Positions 55,294 to 64,000 of a stretch of DNA of 64,000 bases are shown here, piece after piece. Each line of letters opens with the position of its first letter. The first letter of the stretch is position 1. Location of the stretch: assembly GCA_015832175.1 (NCBI GenBank), contig WJXW01000011.1:1240001-1304000 (forward strand). The letters run 5' to 3'. The notes beneath the pieces are model-generated. The model had not been told where the DNA came from. It saw only the letters and a program-made list of their open reading frames with translations, and searched no databases. Source of the stretch: Paraphaeosphaeria minitans. Taxonomy: Eukaryota > Ascomycota > Dothideomycetes > Pleosporales > Didymosphaeriaceae. The position numbers and the translations under genes are program-made.

Positions 55294-55637
55294 CTAAGAG
55301 GATGTTGCAGCGGCCTCCGTCGTAGCAGCGTTGGCCTCATTCAGGTTCTTGGCCTCGCCCTGCTTGCCGTTCTAATCCGCGTCAACCAGTATCCCTTCGC
55401 CATTGTATCCTCGTGTACATACCGACCAATTGGCGAACCTGAGCTCGCTCTCGCCTCGTCGCTCGGCAGCAATCCTCTTGTCTTCCTTGAGGGAGCGGCG
55501 GACGGTGCGGGATGCGACCGCAATGTAGCGGTTGTAGCTGTTCAAAGAGTCAGAACCAGGTGCGATTGCGACTTTTTCGCGGCCTGCAAGGGTCTAAGAG
55601 CGTACGAGAGGCCGGCGGCTTTCCACGCGAATGCCAT
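55294..55637 (-). CDS. ATP15: Mitochondrial ATP synthase subunit epsilon (Atp15)
   Basis: Small central-stalk subunit of F1. Three exons (55637-55606, 55537-55423, 55371-55294) join to 74 aa. Sequence evidence: MAFAWKAAGLS, then YNRYIAVASRTVRRSLKEDK, RIAAERRGESELRFANWS and a short Ala/Thr-rich tail starting NGKQGEAKNLNEANAAT. Start (W-K-A-G-LS-Y) and R-SLK motif are those of the eukaryotic epsilon family; there is no separate presequence, as is usual for it. Introns of 68 and 51 nt have GT-AG ends and keep phase. The plus-strand open frame at 55153-55806 is a shadow of this gene. Placed between MAK10 and the proteasome gene on the same strand. Confidence 0.92.
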
Positions 55638-56180
55638 TGTGATGGTCGGAGTTGTGGTTTGGGGGGGGTGGGGTCGTAGGAAGGCGAGGGTGGTTGTTGA
55701 AGGGTGTTGGACGGAGCTTCAAAGTTCGCGGATGCGGCTCGGCGGAATTAATGTCACGTGCCCTGACCTTCGCATCCATCATTTTGCGCTCGAGGTGCAG
55801 ACGTAACAGAGCAGTTGAATGTTTTTAGCCCACATGAATTGCATAAGCAGTCACCGGTGGGATTCGTGGACTCATAGTTCGCACCGTAAGTCGCCAGCAT
55901 TTGGTGAACGCTCGTATTCCAACAAACATTTGTGACTACGCAGGGCAGGATCTACTTGGCTTTGCGTGCGACACTATAGGACCAGGCGTAAAGTATGTGC
56001 GTTCGTAGAGGTCATTGAGATTGAGCATCTTTTATTCATCAGCCATAGTGTCTCCGGGAGTCAGTCTAATCTGCCAACCGAGCTCACTTTGGGAGAACTA
56101 CCCTACAGCGAGGGGACAGTTTTGGGGGCTTTCGACTCTGGCATTACCTATCAAAGAGTAACGCCAGCTACCGAGCTCGT
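55638..56180. other. Intergenic region, PRE5 3' end to ATP15
   Basis: About 540 bp between two minus-strand genes; a GTCACGTGCC E-box-like word (CACGTG) lies at about 55754-55759, upstream of ATP15. Nothing else recognised. Confidence 0.5.
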
Positions 56181-57000
56181 TCATGAATCCGTTTCCATCG
56201 CCTCTCCACCCTCTTCAGCCTCGCCCTCCCGGTTCTCGAACGTCGCGTCCAGCCACTCTGCGATGTCCTGGCCCTCGAAGTGCTTGAAGTCTTCCCCAAT
56301 GCCGGCAATACCCACACTGGTGTTGTCCACGGTGAGCTCCTTGTCCTGAGATAGCGACTCCTTCAGAGCCCGCAACGCATGCTTGATCAAGTCCTCACGG
56401 CTTGTTCCCTCGAACTCATCCAGATGCCTCTCCAAGTATGTCCTCGCCATTTGACTCCTAGCTCCAATACCGCAAGCAATCATCTCTTGCGTGACACCGC
56501 TCGGCTGGAACTCGAACAGGTGCGGTCCCTTGGCGTCCACACCGGCGATCAGCAAGCCGACACCGTATGGCCTTCGTCCGTACTGCTGAGTGTTGATCTG
56601 TGCGCGGTCTGCAATACGAGAGGTGATCTCAGAAAGAGAGATTGCGCGGTCGTACGTCAAGCGCGAGGAGAGAGATTGCTGCTTCATGAAGTTGGAGAGG
56701 ACGCGGGCATCTGAAGCGAGACCGGCAAGAGCGATGCCGAAGTGCGAGTCTATCGGGATGATCTTCTTCTGGTACGACGAGAGCTCTTCTGCGTTTCGCT
56801 GCATTGAATTAGCACATGTGCATTCCCGACCGAGAAGGTGCGAGGTGTACCTTGATCGCCGCAAGCACCGCATGTGTCTTGCTGACCACGCCCACCACAA
56901 CTGAACCCTGCTTAACAGCTTCTGATGCGTATTCAACCTGGAAGATACGACCCTGAGGCGAGAACGTCACCGAGTCGTTGTCGTAGTTGTTTCTGAACAT
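56181..57000 (-). CDS. PRE5: 20S proteasome subunit alpha6 (Pre5)
   Basis: Alpha-ring subunit of the 20S proteasome (PSMA1 type). Two exons (57000-56851 and 56798-56181) give 255 aa. The start [29 protein letters not shown] is diagnostic for alpha6, followed by [17 protein letters not shown], and after the 52-nt intron [59 protein letters not shown] and [13 protein letters not shown]. The C terminus is acidic ([15 protein letters not shown]), as in many alpha subunits. Divergent from VPS55. Confidence 0.95.
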
Positions 57001-57371
57001 GATGGGGGCGCGGGGCGTGTGTTATTAGTTCCGTGTGGCTTCGAGGAATTGCTGTCGTCGCGGTCAAGAGTCCGCGCGTATCGCTTTCAGGTGGAGTTCT
57101 TGAAGCGTCGATCGAGGTGTTGCGGAGAGCTAGAACCGGTTGGTGGGGGAGGGTAGGCAGCGCCCATGTTACGAAGCTCCATCGTAGCTTCCCGCCAAGG
57201 CAACGCCCGTGCACATCCAGCCTCACAGGCAGGCGCTACGCAACCGCAGCTCAGCGGGCAAGCTTCCAGCATCTCCAGGCCTCCTCCCGCTGCTCTATCG
57301 CCGTCGCATGATACCAAACTTCGAACGGGCTCCTAGCGCAATCTCCTCTCGTGCGCTCTTCCGGCTCCCGC
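57001..57371. promoter_or_regulatory. Divergent promoter region PRE5 / VPS55
   Basis: 371 bp between the two start codons. A proteasome-associated control element (GGTGGCAAA) was not seen; the word GGTTGGTGGGG lies at 57139-57150. No element is confirmed. Confidence 0.4.
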
Positions 57372-57900
57372 CATGGCCGGCATCAAGACTATCATAGGAC
57401 TCTCCTTCGTACGACTGCCTTGTCGCATGCGCGCCACTGTCCCTACGAGCTAACAGACGAACAACAGGTCCTTGCTATCGGCTTCCTCCTTGTCATATTG
57501 AGCGCTGCACTCTTCCACAACTACCTCACGCTTCTCGTCGTCGCAACGTACGTGATCGCACCATTGCCGAACTGGATATGCGGGCGCGCGGCGAATCCAG
57601 ATGACTTTATGGAAAGCGCGGGGAGCGGAGTCGTAGACTTTGGGAGGTTTTTGACTGGATTCTTTGTTGTTATGGGTATTGGTACGTCTTCCGGGGTAGT
57701 ATCGTAGTCCCGCGACATAGCCCTACGTTCACATTGCAGGATTGGATTTGCTAACAAATAGGATAGCGCTCCCAGCCCTACTGTATCATTCTGCCACTAT
57801 CCAGGCCGGAGCCGCAGCCATGTCAGTTGTGGGCGGACTACTCATCTACGGAACGATCATCAGCTTCGCGCTGTTCTTCCAGGAAGACCAAGAATTCTGA
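57372..57900 (+). CDS. VPS55: Endosomal sorting membrane protein Vps55
   Basis: Four-span membrane protein that, with Vps68, acts in late endosome to vacuole transport. Three exons (57372-57407, 57468-57681, 57767-57900) join to 127 aa. The sequence begins MAGIKTIIGLSFVLAIGFLL across intron 1, has FHNYLTLLVVATYVIAPLPNWICG, the conserved MESAGSGVVDFGRFLTGFFVVMGI, then ALPALLYHSATIQAGAAAMSVVGG and ends SFALFFQEDQEF. The second intron has three possible AG acceptors (57739, 57760, 57766); only the last keeps the frame open and gives MGIALP. Its partner VPS68 lies 483 bp away in convergent orientation. Confidence 0.94.
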
Positions 57901-58383
57901 CTGCAAGGCCGGAACGATGAATGAAGAGGATGCTGCAGAGTATGAGATGGCGATTCAAGTACTGCATTGCTCCTGGGGCTGCTTCTTGCATCATAGCAGC
58001 CCACCGTTCACAAGATGCTCGATAGGGAAGCTGGGCAGCGCCATGGATTGGCGGCCGTGCGTGGATGTCCAACATCTTGAGCGTTCGTATAAACTATTTT
58101 GTCTATGTTGCATTTTCCGGACAGTCCTTGTTCATATCGCTTATGTTGAATGTCAAATGTATTTGATTAGAAACGACAGCATCTGCATACAACCCACGAT
58201 TGCAAAATGTCCCCCATGGTCTCTATGAGACTTCCAACGCCGAGCTAAAAATGATACAACATGCAAAGCATATTCCAAATAGTAGCAACCCACTCTGGGC
58301 TCTGACATCCATCACGAACTCATCACATTGGTAAACAAATCATCTGTTCGCTACAGATCCATTCCTGGACCGCAACCGAGACC
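57901..58383. other. Convergent spacer VPS55 / VPS68
   Basis: 483 bp between the 3' ends of VPS55 (+) and VPS68 (-). No gene or clear hairpin; both 3' UTRs should overlap or meet here. Confidence 0.5.
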
Positions 58384-59026
58384 TCAGAGAGCCAGGTTAT
58401 AGGTATACTCGTCTTCCATATTCTGAGCGACCCAAAGCACAGCAGAGCTGTTATTCGTTAGTATTCTTTCAGTACACGTGAAGACCAGTCTCGGACCGGA
58501 GCTTTACTCACCTGAGCATCACCAGTCCATTTGCAACAACATTGCCCACGCCCATCCAGATTGTTGGCCATACGTAGTCTGCCACAATGTACTTGAGCAC
58601 CAGAACTACCACACTTCCCGCCAGCCCACCCGCTAGCAGTGCAAAGCCCAAAAACAAGACCAACCTCGCCTTCCACGCAACGCCATTCCCGGAGTACGAG
58701 AACGAGTCAGCGGAGAGGCGTGACTTGTCAATTGAGTTGATAACCAGCATTCCTAGTGCCGAGCAGATGCCGGGTATCCAGTCCACGAAGGTTACGTGCA
58801 CGGCTGGGTCGGAGGGGTTCATGGAAGACTTGGACCAGGATGCGACATCGATTAGGAGGAAGAAGCCGAGGGAGAACTGCAAATTACATCTATCAGCGCT
58901 ATATCTTCATGTACATGCGCTGGTATAGCGTACCAGAGCTCCGGCTGCGTAGACGCCTGCGGTCCTCGTGTTGGCGTTGTTCAACCAAGCCGGCTTGGGA
59001 AAGCGAAATAGGCGGTGCGAAGACAT
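58384..59026 (-). CDS. VPS68: Endosomal sorting membrane protein Vps68 (TMEM50 family)
   Basis: Partner of Vps55 in an endosomal complex that cooperates with ESCRT factors. Three exons (59026-58934, 58876-58512, 58447-58384) give 173 aa. Evidence: MSSHRLFRFPKPAWLNNANT, TAGVYAAGALFSLGFFLLID across intron 1, VHVTFVDWIPGICSALGMLV, INSIDKSRL, VAWKARLVLFLGFALLAGGLAGSVVVL and, after intron 2, VLWVAQNMEDEYTYNLAL. The C-terminal ENA-type motif WVAQNMEDEY is the family signature. Four membrane helices are apparent. Introns are 57 and 64 nt and keep phase. Divergent from LOC1 with 269 bp between starts. Confidence 0.94.
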
Positions 59027-59295
59027 TATGTTTCGAGTTTACTGCCGTTTGTGTGTGCGGTCGTCCTGTTTCGTATCTGTGCAGCTGGGCGCAAGCTGTG
59101 AGGTCGATCTGATGTTGGAGCTGCGCATGCGCCTGCGAGGCTGGGCTAGGCTTCGTCAGTCGGTCTCGCCTGCCAAGCTCTGGTCGGCAACAGCAAACGC
59201 CGACTAGAACTTCTCCACCGAAAAAGTTCGAGCACATTTACGCACTTGTACTGTACGCCCTTTGCACGCGCCGAGCTCTCTTCACCACCAACAGC
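59027..59295. promoter_or_regulatory. Shared divergent promoter region VPS68 / LOC1
   Basis: 269 bp between the starts of VPS68 (-) and LOC1 (+); both promoters must lie here. No element is recognised. Confidence 0.45.
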
Positions 59296-59904
59296 ATGGC
59301 GCCGATTAAATCAGTCAAAGGAACAAAATCGAAAGGTGGCAAATCTGTGGGCTCAAAATCCGGCGGCCCTGCGAAGAAAGCAAAAGCAGGTCCTGCACCC
59401 GAAGGCATCTCGAAGAAGCGACAGAAGTCTCTCGCTCTCGCCAAACCCGGCGGCGTCCAGAAAACGAAATCGAAACTAGTCAACGGCAAGCGGAAGAAGC
59501 GCGTCTACAAAGAGTCAGAATTGGATCTGCCCAAGCTCAATGGCATAATCCCCGCCGGCATCGCTAAGCCAAAGGGCCAGAAGAAAGGCAAGACCTTCGT
59601 CGACGATTCCGCGAGCATGATGGCGATCATGAGTATCGTAAACGCAGAAAAGGACAAGGACGTCGAGAGTAAGATCATGCGCGCGCGACAACTGGAGGAG
59701 GTGCGGGAGGCAAAGAGGAAGGAGATGGAGGCTAGGGCCGAGGACAAGGCGAGCAAGTTCGAAGAGACAAAGAAGGGTTTGAAGAAGAAGAGGAAGAGCA
59801 GAAATCCTGAGCTGGCGAAGGAGATGGCGAAGCTTGACGATATGGATGACGAGACGCCAAAGAAGGCCACCAAGGGCAAGAAGAAGAGGGTGTCGTTCGG
59901 CTGA
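59296..59904 (+). CDS. LOC1: 60S ribosome assembly factor Loc1
   Basis: Single-exon gene of 202 aa for a basic nucleolar RNA-binding protein of the Loc1 family, needed for 60S maturation and, in yeast, ASH1 mRNA localisation. The N-terminal third is Lys/Gly/Ser-rich ([16 protein letters not shown]). The family core is [76 protein letters not shown] (coiled-coil-like). The C terminus is again basic. The ATG 59296 is the first in frame and in a good context. Convergent with the downstream hydrolase gene, with 88 bp between stop codons. Confidence 0.88.
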   Translation: MAPIKSVKGTKSKGGKSVGSKSGGPAKKAKAGPAPEGISKKRQKSLALAKPGGVQKTKSKLVNGKRKKRVYKESELDLPKLNGIIPAGIAKPKGQKKGKTFVDDSASMMAIMSIVNAEKDKDVESKIMRARQLEEVREAKRKEMEARAEDKASKFEETKKGLKKKRKSRNPELAKEMAKLDDMDDETPKKATKGKKKRVSFG

Positions 59905-59992
59905 AGGAATCCAGAGCATCATGATCTATTCGGTCTTCTATGTCTATTTCGCAATTGATACCCAACAAAAGCGATTTCGTGTCGCCCACAGT

Positions 59993-61395
59993 CTATTTTG
60001 GCGGCAACACCAACCTCCTGTTACACGGGTCGAAAATGGGATACTTCTTCGTCCGCACCTCGCCATTCGCATCCCCTTCCTTGCCTGTTGGCAATTTATC
60101 TACATCGACCTCGTCATGTAGCTTAGTGAGGAAAGCTACGACAGCGTCCGCAAACCATCTTCTACCCCCAAACTGGAACCAACTTAAGTGTCCACCCCAA
60201 TTGGTGCAGCAAAGGACAGTATACGGGTTCTGTTTGAACTCTTCGTAGGGTATCGCCTCCATGCTGGAAATCTGCTGGCGGTTAGTAGGGGTCTCAGGGC
60301 GACGACACTGGAAAAGGAATTTACCGGATCGTCTTCCGCGTTGATAGCGAGGAACGGAATTTTGATAGCAACAACTGCATCAGCTGACTGTGCATCGCGA
60401 TAATATGCAGTTTCTGTTGGATATCCCCAGCTTGGTGCTTGAACCGCTCTGTAGCAAACATCAGCATCTCGGCCCATCTTCATCACACCTTTTCGCAATA
60501 TTACTAACCTATCAAATTCGTGCAAATACTTGCACTTCATGATCTTCTCATCATCGAGCTCCTCAGCTTTGAGAAGCTCAGTGCGGTGTAGTTCATACAA
60601 CTTCCTCAAGTTGCCTCCCATGACTGAGCTGTAGACCCCTAATCCTAACCAGCTTCGTTGCAGTGCTACATTGGCGGCCTCGAGATTCCAGGGGTTTGAG
60701 CATGCAACCGCGGCTTTCAACACGCAACCTTCACCCTCTTCAGCCACATAATTGGTCAGGATGTTCGCGCCCAAAGAGAATCCAACGGCGTAAAGCGGAC
60801 GGTTAGGGAACAGCTCCCTCAGATGTTCAACCAGCTGTCTCACATCCCATGTTGCCCTCGCATTGAACAATCTTGGTGTCGTGATCTTCGACATTGCACA
60901 ACCTCTTCCATTGACCACGCAGGCCTCCCATCCTGTCGCCGTGACGGGTGCCACGCACTGCCGCAGGTAAACCTCATGAGAGCCGCCACTCAAACCATGC
61001 AAGCACACCAACATTGGCTTTGTATCTTGACTCCCAACATCGGTCCATTCGTTTTCGGAATAGAAATTTGTCCTCTCAGGTAGGGTCTCATCATTCTTGC
61101 TTGCCAAACCCTCATCCTTTGACACGACAAAATCAACAGTGAACTGGCCAGGGTAGACTGAGTGAGTTGATTCGTAGATCTTGCGCTTGTAGTAAACGGG
61201 TGGTCCGTCGTCCTTTACAGCCGTCCACATTGTCTGGAGGTGACCGTTGAACAGAAATGGATTGAGGCGACATGGTGGAGTGGCAGACTTTATTAGATCG
61301 GCGAAAGAGGTCTTGGAGCCGGATTTGGTGGGGAGCGATACGGGACTTTGGTGGTGGGTGTAGGAAGTTTTGGCGTGACCAAAGAGGAAAGCCAT
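59993..61395 (-). CDS. YheT-type alpha/beta hydrolase (medium-chain ester synthase/esterase-like)
   Basis: Two exons (61395-60325 and 60271-59993) give 449 aa. The family signature is LNPFLFNGHLQTMWTA near the N terminus; the nucleophile motif is GFSLGANIL, preceded by LVCLHGLSGGSHEVYLRQ and VVNGRGCAMSKI; the acid is in INAEDDP just before the 53-nt intron, and the His in NWGGHLSW after it. These are features of the yeast Eht1/Eeb1/Ybr177c group (acyl-CoA:ethanol O-acyltransferase and esterase) and of bacterial YheT. The exact substrate cannot be told. Start is ATG 61395 (MAFLFGHAKT); upstream codons in frame lack an ATG. Confidence 0.9.
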
Positions 61396-61841
61396 GTGGT
61401 TAGGTTTTCTGCGTTGTACACGTTTCACACCCTTCCTTGCTCTTTGAGGTTGACTTTTAGTATCTGTAGGTAGTCGACTGACCGCTTCGAACGCTCACAG
61501 GGGGGTTTGACTCTCCGAAAATGGACTAGACACTCCAACCCAAACGAAAGACACCGTCTATCCCTACCTTCTAGGCGAACATTCGAGACTTTGCACGAAA
61601 AGTCAGAAGTAGGGATAAGAAGAAGAAAAGGTGCAGTCGGCCTCGGTTCAGCTCTGGAGGATAATTCGTTGCACTAGGCGCGCGTCAAACGCGCCAGTCA
61701 CGCCGCGTCCACCTGCCTCGACCGCATCGCGGAGCCGCGACTGTCACGAAAACGCACACGCACGCAGCCATGATCAAGTCATAACAGCCACCCAGGCACC
61801 CTCGATCACCGATAAGTTATAAGAGACGGAGAGCGTCAACC
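61396..61841. other. Divergent intergenic region upstream of MAU2
   Basis: About 446 bp between the starts of the YheT-type hydrolase (-) and MAU2 (+); both promoters expected, no element recognised. Confidence 0.5.
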
Positions 61842-64000
61842 ATGGATCCACGTCACAACTGGCCGCCGCAGGCACGCCAGGGCTATTCGAACGGCCAGTA
61901 TGTGCCTTCCTCGCAACCAAACGGGTATGCGCCCAACGGATACAGCATGCCCTATGGGACACAATCGCCACCAATGCAGCCTGGCTTTCCTGCTTCGCAA
62001 CAAGAGCAAGTGCACCCCAGAGTTGTCATCCCACCTCGTCCAGGCCATCAGTCGCCCCCTCAAACCGCACCGCAACAACGATATATGCAACCCCAAGTCC
62101 ACATACCCCAGCGGGACCCGAATGCGATGCCGCAGCTGCAGAACCGGCAAAACCGGCAGTACCAGGGGCATGGTTACGGGGATGCGCAGAGGCCGGTTCA
62201 GCGCGCAGCCGGCGGAGCGGCCGTTGATCGTCGCGGGCAGCAGCAGCAGCAGCCGGCGCAAACCCCAGCGAAGCCTGCGCATAGGTCGCAATCGTTTCAA
62301 GAGAACACTCCAAGATCACAACACCGACCGGTCGATACGCCCATCCAGAACCAGAACCAGAGCCAGAACCAGTATCGCGCACCGCTGCAGCCTCAAGGAA
62401 CGCCGACCCACTTACGCACGCCGACCGCCCAGTCTCGGAGTCCCTTGATAACCCAGACGTCCTCTCAGGTCCGATCTCATCCACAAGTCGTCATAAAATC
62501 CAACCCTCCTACACAGTTGCAAACACCTACGAGACCACAGCCTGTGCCTGCGAGGCCTCTTCCGGCTGACCTCATGGTCCTCATCCTCTCTGCAGCAGAT
62601 GAATACATCGCCGCTGCGCGGAGCCTGGGTTCCACTGCCGCTATGACATTGAAGCCTGCCGATCTAGTCCAATATTACAAGCTCATGGCTACCGCGATGG
62701 GGTGCATGGAGACTGTTCTGAAGAAGTACAACCAGACGCCGCGGGACGAGGCAATCTTGAGGCTGAGATATGCCAGCCTGCTGGTAGAGGAAACGGACAA
62801 CACTCAAGACATTGAGGAAACTTTGGCGAAAGGGGTAGGTTCAGTGGACCGAAAGTAATGGGCTGAGCTAACACCTCCTAGATCACGCTCTGCAACCGGA
62901 GTAAACTGATCGATCTCAAGTACGCTATGCTGCATCTACAAGCCCGCTACCAATTCAAAAGCAATCACCGCGCAGCTCTCAAAATGCTAGATCAACCGAT
63001 ATCGGAAGCCGAGACCTTCAAGCAGACCGTATGGGTGTACGCTTTTCGATTCTTAAAAGTGTCTCTTGCCCTTGAAGTCCCAGGGCGGCCAGAAACATCC
63101 TCGGCGCTTCTGCAATTACATGCAATAGCCGCTCACGCTGAGCCAAAGGGGGACAGAGCCATATACGTCACTTGCTGTGCCTTGGAAGCCATGATACACT
63201 TGCGGTCGAGCGCTCCGGATCGTCTCGAACAAGCTCAACGAGCAATTGCTTCTGCGCGAAGCCTTCAGCTTGAGCTCTCTGTTAGACAGCTGGGCTCGAT
63301 ATCCATCTTGGTCGATTACATCGACGTCGCATGTAGCATCCAGCAAGGGCAGCCTAGCCAAGAGAAACTCACAGCTCTGCAGAGCAAAGTGGACCAGAAT
63401 GTCAAACCCGACAATGGAACTTTTTTTGTCTTGATCGAGAAAAGCTCAGCTCCGAATTTGACATTTTCCACTGGGGGCGTCTTCCGCAAAGCCGACGATG
63501 GCCGTGATGAACTGGTCTTTGCGTGGTTACCGCGAAGCGACTTCGGGATGCTAGCCTATTATCTAAGTGGTCTGGTGGTTGTGACTAAAGAGAAAGGCAC
63601 CAAGTACCTCCAAGAAGGTCACGCTCTCACGCAGGCTGCTCTTCAACGTTCTTCTACGGTCGCGGTTTCCATACCAAAATCACTGGGGCAGCGGAACTGG
63701 ATCAAGGTGCTCGATTGGCATATCAAATATACTCTCGGCATTGCCGCATGTTATCATGAGGACAAGTCAACCGCTCAATTAGCGGTGTCGATGCTTCGAG
63801 AGCGCGTATCCGAGCGCCCGTTCAGGGGCTTGGAAACATACGCTCGTGCCTTGTCCTATCTATCCGGTATGGTGGATCAAGCTAATGGAATGCTCGACTC
63901 AGCCGTAGCTACCTATTCCCGCTCCGAGTTGAATCTACCAGGTGCGGAGTCCGGTACCAACTTCAACACAGACATTGCTCTCTTAGCAGCAATGAACAGG
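61842..64000 (+). CDS. MAU2: Cohesin loading factor subunit Mau2/Scc4 (runs off right edge)
   Basis: Partner of Scc2/NIPBL in loading cohesin onto chromatin. Exon 1 is 61842-62834, a 47-nt intron follows (62835-62881), and exon 2 is open from 62882 to the window end, giving 704 codons so far. The N-terminal 220 residues are Gln/Pro-rich and disordered (MDPRHNWPPQARQGY, GQQQQQPAQTPAKP). The TPR-like body begins DLMVLILSAADEYIAAARS, then ILRLRYASLLVEETDNTQDIEETLAKG across the intron ITLCNRSKLIDLKYAMLHLQAR, and GYLFVWLPRSD-like FAWLPRSDFGMLAYYLSGL. The long disordered N terminus is usual in filamentous fungi. Confidence 0.9.

Noticed and set aside
55153..55806. 217-codon plus-strand ORF
   Set aside because: It is a shadow of ATP15 on the minus strand, whose three exons match the epsilon family.

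Overview
The window is nuclear DNA of a filamentous ascomycete (Pezizomycotina; Dothideomycetes is my guess, the class is not proven by the sequence). The evidence is a dense set of fungal housekeeping genes interrupted by short introns (mostly 43-70 nt) with GT-AG ends and CTAAC/CTGAC-like branch sites, together with fungal families such as RTA1-like proteins, arrestin-like trafficking adaptors, a GPI-type aspartic protease and small secreted proteins. Gene models below were built by joining reading frames across introns so that known family motifs stay continuous; intron ends were checked for phase by hand, but there is no transcript support.

Layout. 1-12.7 kb: a gene start running off the left edge (-), SEC22 SNARE (+), an alpha/beta hydrolase with a GC-AG intron (+), an uncharacterised acidic protein (-), an arrestin-like protein (-), a HAD hydrolase (-), then MAK16 (-) divergent from the mitochondrial tRNA-modification GTPase MSS1 (+). 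12.7-21 kb: a gene-poor stretch of about 8 kb with microsatellites; its one strong signal is a pair of tiny minus-strand ORFs encoding the same short peptide with only synonymous differences, behind an AUG-free leader. 21-33 kb: HUS1, a repeat-rich nuclear-type protein, the large TRAPP II subunit TRS130 (all -), and a broken RTA1-like gene (+). 33-46 kb: a small membrane protein, a start-less C-terminal coding exon (-), an RFC small subunit (-), an aspartic protease (+), a small secreted protein (+), a BOR1-like anion transporter (+) and another small secreted Cys-containing protein (-).

47-64 kb is compact and essential: RPC82 (Pol III, -) divergent from QCR2 (complex III, +), CENP-W (+), MAK10/NAA35 of NatC (-), ATP15 (ATP synthase epsilon, -), PRE5 (20S proteasome alpha6, -), VPS55 (+) convergent with VPS68 (-), LOC1 (+), a YheT-type hydrolase (-) and the start of MAU2/SCC4 (+, runs off the right edge).

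How the genes relate: most are independent housekeeping genes. The clear functional pairing is VPS55 with VPS68, the two subunits of one endosomal complex, lying side by side. Genome maintenance is well represented (HUS1, RFC, MAU2, CENP-W), as are ribosome production and tRNA biology (MAK16, LOC1, RPC82, MSS1), vesicle traffic (SEC22, TRS130, arrestin, VPS55, VPS68) and mitochondrial energy (QCR2, ATP15). Several genes (ATP15, CENP-W, VPS55, VPS68, the terminal exons of MSS1, HUS1 and RPC82) are made of exons too short to be seen as long ORFs.
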